Positions 62,101 through 64,000 of a stretch of 64,000 nucleotides of DNA are shown here, piece by piece. Where the stretch lies: NCBI GenBank assembly GCA_946481025.1, contig CAMLNA010000005.1, positions 17,531-81,530 on the forward strand, written 5' to 3'. The notes beneath the pieces are model-generated. The model ran no database searches. It had not been told where the DNA came from and saw only the letters and a program-made list of their open reading frames with translations. The position numbers and the translations under genes are program-made. Numbering within the stretch: position 1 is the first letter of the stretch; each line of letters starts with the position of its first letter. This stretch comes from an uncultured Rivibacter sp. GTDB taxonomy: Bacteria; Pseudomonadota; Gammaproteobacteria; Burkholderiales; Burkholderiaceae.

Positions 62101-64000
62101 ATCACCGATACGCTCGACACCACGACGGTGTCGCTCACCGCCAGCCCGGCCGTGGCCGAAGGCGGGCAGATCACCTACACCGCGAGCCTCACCGCCGCGG
62201 CGCAGACGCCGGTGACCGTGACGCTGTCGAACGGCGCGACCATCACCATCCCGGCCGGCGCGAGCACCGGCACGGTCCACGTGGCGGCGCCGTCGGACGA
62301 CGTGTACGCCGACGCGGGCAGCGTGTCGGCCACCATCGCGAGCGCCTCCGGCGGCAACTTCGAGCAGCTGGCGGTCAACCCCGCGGCGGCCGCCACCGCG
62401 GTGACCGATACGGCCGACACGACCACGGTGTCGCTCGGTGCCTCGCCCGCCGTCGCCGAAGGCGGCAGCATCGTCTACACCGCCAGCCTCACCGCCCCGG
62501 CGCAGACCCCGGTCACCGTCACGCTGTCCAACGGCGCCGTCATCACCATCGCCGCCGGCGCCAGCACCGGCTCGGTCAGCGTGCCGGCCCCCACCGACGA
62601 CGTCCACCTGGACGCCGGCAGCGTGTCGGCCGCCATCGCCGGCGCCTCGGGCGGCAACTTCGAACAGCTCCACATCGACCCTGCCGCCGCCACCACCAGC
62701 GTGGCCGACACGATCGACACCACCACCGTCAGCCTCACCGCCTCGCCCAGCGTGGCCGAAGGCGGCCAGATCACCTACACCGCCAGCCTCACCAGCGCCG
62801 CGCAGACCCCCGTCGCGGTGACGCTGACCAACGGCGCCGTCATCACCATCGCCGCGGGCGCCAGCACCGGCTCGGTCAGCGTGCCCGCACCGGCCGATGA
62901 TGCGTACCTGGATGCAGGCAGTGTCTCCGCCTCCATCGCCAGCGCCAGCGGCGGCAACTTCGAGCAGCTGGCCGTGAACCCGGCGACCGCCACCACGGCC
63001 GTCACCGACACCCCCGACACCACCACCGTCAGCCTGAGCGCGAGCCCCAGCGCGGCCGAAGGCGGCCAGATCACCTACACCGCCAGCCTCACCGCCCCCG
63101 CCCAGGGCCCGGTCACCGTCACGCTGTCCAACGGCGCCGTCATCACCATCGCCGCCGGCGCCAGCACCGGCTCGGTGAGCGTCCCCGCGCCGGCTGACGA
63201 TGTGTACGCCGACGCCGGCAGCGTGTCGGCGACCATCGCCGGCGCCTCGGGCGGCAACTTCGAGCAGATCTCGGTGGACCCGGCCGCCGCGACCACCGCG
63301 ATCACCGACACGCCGGACACCACCACCGTGTCGCTCACGGCCAGCCCGAGCGTGGCCGAAGGCGGCTTCATCGTCTACACAGCCGGCCTCACGGCCCCGG
63401 CCCAGGGCCCGGTCACCGTCACGCTCTCCAACGGCGCCACCATCACCATCGCCGCCGGCGCCAGCACCGGCTCGGTCAGCGTCGCTGCGCCCGCCGATGA
63501 CGCGTACGCCGACGCCGGCAGCGTGTCGGCCACCATCACCAGCGCGACCGGCGGCAACTTCGAGCAGCTCTTCGTCAACCCGGCCGCCGCGACCACCACG
63601 GTCACCGACACGCCCGATGCGACCACCGTGTCGCTTTCCGCCTCGCCCAGCGTGGCCGAGGGCGGCCAGATCACCTACACCGCCAGCCTGTCGAACCCGG
63701 CGCAGGGCGCGGTCACGGTGACCTTGAGCAACGGCACGGTCATCACCATTCCCGCGGGCGCCAGCACCGGATCGGTGAGCGTCAGCGCGCCGACCGACGA
63801 CATGTACCTGGACGCCGGCAGCGTGGCCGCCACGATCGCCAGCGCGACCGGCGGCAACTTCGAGCAGCTGCAGGTCAACCCCGCGGCCGCGACCACCACC
63901 GTCACCGACACGCTCGACCTCACCACGCTGAGCCTTTCCGCCAGCCCCGCCGTCGCCGAAGGCGGCAGCATCGTCTACACCGCCAGCCTCACCGCCCCGG
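59176..64000 (+). CDS. Giant LapA-type adhesin with retention module (3' end beyond the window)
   Basis: The frame is open from ATG 59176, behind AGGAAGG (7-base spacing), to the window end: 1608 codons with no stop. Residues 1 to about 95 resemble the periplasmic retention module of LapA-type adhesins (LWGTAFVRSPNGKMRLLRLGDLVNLGDVI). P100-A101-A102-G103 fits the (T/A/P)AAG site cut by LapG between the alanines. Cadherin/VCBS-like domains follow with NDAP starts (about residues 168-680). From D681 come 100-residue LapA-type repeats. It would sit in the outer membrane and mediate attachment. The LapB/C-like exporter lies upstream. LapD and LapG are not in the window. Confidence 0.88.
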   Translation, partial: MPTLAHVPHGKVTALWGTAFVRSPNGKMRLLRLGDLVNLGDVILTSQDGIVQISGEDGEPRDPRLALAQPDGAEPKAALVPDEIEQVIQALNNNDPGVAPAAGVAGGGEGGELSPGLRVDRIIEVVTPQAYAFTTNDRTAPEFTTGNQIDGSASAAAEPAKPGPFSGAEDSRIPVALVPGGTTAASVTVTSLPPGSALFLADGVTPVAVGQVLTPAQAAGLVFVPAPDFNGATQIGFSTTDAQGNPAASDSVAVTVTPVNDAPIAVDDAIATPINTPVTVAVLGNDRDVDSGSLSLAGATLADPSQGMLSVNADGTLTFTPAANVSGPVTIRYTVRDAEGASDTAEVTVNVGGNTAPDSADRVVAGLEDQPVTLGLDDFPFTDADAGQSLAAVRIDSLPGAGQLLLGGSPLAAGSLVSAADIAAGRLQFVPAANASGAPYASLSFSVQDSAGAFDPTPNTLTLGIAPVNDAPVAAPDTATTLEDTPLSGNVLANDSDTDGDALSITGFSVAGLPGAFAAGSTASLAGVGTFTLAADGRYTFTPAPQYSGPVPQVTYTVSDGAASSAGTLALSVTPVNDAPAAVGDTITTDEDTPVTIAVLGNDSDADGGTLAVTAINGTAIAVGSPVLLPQGSVSLNADGTLTFTPGTDYNGPAVFDYTVSDGQGGSSTASVTVTVNPVADVTTVSLAATPAVTEGGTIVYTASLTGPAQAPLTLTLTNGAVITIAAGASSGSVAVPAPADDAYLDAGSVSAGIASASGGGFESLAVDPATATTAVADTLDTTTLSLTGSPGVAEGGQITYTASLNAAAQSPVTVTLSNGATITIPAGASAGSVSLPAPADDVYADGGSVAITLAGASGGNFENLVLNGNAAVTSVSDTIDTTTVSLTASPAVAEGGSVVYTASLTAVAQSPVTVTLSNGATITIPAGASAASVSVNAPADDAYADAGNVSASIASAAGGGFENLVTDATPAVTGITDTLDTTTVSLTASPAVAEGGQITYTASLTAAAQTPVTVTLSNGATITIPAGASTGTVHVAAPSDDVYADAGSVSATIASASGGNFEQLAVNPAAAATAVTDTADTTTVSLGASPAVAEGGSIVYTASLTAPAQTPVTVTLSNGAVITIAAGASTGSVSVPAPTDDVHLDAGSVSAAIAGASGGNFEQLHIDPAAATTSVADTIDTTTVSLTASPSVAEGGQITYTASLTSAAQTPVAVTLTNGAVITIAAGASTGSVSVPAPADDAYLDAGSVSASIASASGGNFEQLAVNPATATTAVTDTPDTTTVSLSASPSAAEGGQITYTASLTAPAQGPVTVTLSNGAVITIAAGASTGSVSVPAPADDVYADAGSVSATIAGASGGNFEQISVDPAAATTAITDTPDTTTVSLTASPSVAEGGFIVYTAGLTAPAQGPVTVTLSNGATITIAAGASTGSVSVAAPADDAYADAGSVSATITSATGGNFEQLFVNPAAATTTVTDTPDATTVSLSASPSVAEGGQITYTASLSNPAQGAVTVTLSNGTVITIPAGASTGSVSVSAPTDDMYLDAGSVAATIASATGGNFEQLQVNPAAATTTVTDTLDLTTLSLSASPAVAEGGSIVYTASLTAP
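61216..64000 (+). repeat. Tandem 300-bp repeats in the adhesin
   Basis: Units start at 61216 and then exactly every 300 bp through 63916: nine complete and one cut by the window end. Each begins D-x-T-T-(V/L)-S-L and contains AEGG(Q/S)I(V/T)YTASL, LxNGA-ITI, GASTGSV and GGNFE. The exact 100-codon period, with no indels, suggests recent duplication or gene conversion. Confidence 0.95.

Noticed and set aside
59062..62673. 1203-residue open frame antisense to the adhesin
   Set aside because: A Gly/Arg/His-rich shadow of the GC-rich adhesin; the periodic antisense frames simply follow the 300-bp repeats.

Overview
The window is high-GC, gene-dense bacterial DNA of betaproteobacterial type, most likely Burkholderiales. 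The support is a phaC-phaA-phaB order, a fused glucokinase/RpiR regulator, a LexA of the betaproteobacterial kind, dapC-dapD-pilU-dapE-prmB, and smc followed by zipA. I see no rRNA, tRNA, CRISPR array or insertion sequence. No gene-free stretch exceeds about 300 bases.

Layout. 1-11784 is a maltodextrin locus: end of a LamB porin, GH13 alpha-glucosidase, MalK, MalE, MalF, MalG, a small secreted glucan-binding-type protein, a MalS-like lipoprotein amylase, and a glucokinase-RpiR fusion. 11888-25027 holds housekeeping and accessory genes: a YjjJ-type HipA kinase, a PLP amino-acid decarboxylase, NfeD and SPFH proteins, peptide deformylase, a chemoreceptor, LigA, glutathione reductase and a HAF-repeat PEP-CTERM protein. 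25054-31292 (minus strand) has a beta-propeller lipoprotein, ZipA and SMC. 31459-38706 has QueF, a SET protein, DUF72 and the DapC/DapD/PilU/DapE/PrmB run. 38713-46724 has a Cys/Met PLP enzyme, an ABC-F ATPase, OhrR/Ohr, asparaginase, LexA with an HhH partner, and the tRNA 2-selenouridine synthase. 46803-50594 is phaCAB. 51004-53124 is a FAH/MaiA/PgeF run. 53376-64000 has a Nudix enzyme, a type I secretion ABC protein and membrane-fusion protein, a predicted host-targeted effector, and the start of a giant LapA-type adhesin that runs off the window.

How the genes work together. Maltodextrins cross LamB, are trimmed outside the cytoplasm by the lipoprotein amylase, bound by MalE, imported by MalFGK, split by the alpha-glucosidase and phosphorylated by the fused glucokinase, whose RpiR half probably regulates sugar catabolism. 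phaCAB would store carbon as polyhydroxybutyrate. The type I exporter probably secretes the adhesin, which has a retention module and a candidate LapG site.

The most striking item is the 448-residue protein at 57711-59057. It starts with MGGCIS (an N-myristoylation/palmitoylation-type motif), has a Pro/Ala-rich N-terminus and a Cys-His-Asp constellation of papain/transglutaminase type (C247, H278, D298). It lies behind a plant-inducible-promoter-like box (TTCGC-N15-TTCGG-N31-CACACT) and a perfect AGGAGG. This suggests a type III effector of the HopX/XopE kind controlled by an HrpX/HrpB-like activator, sitting between an exporter and its adhesin.
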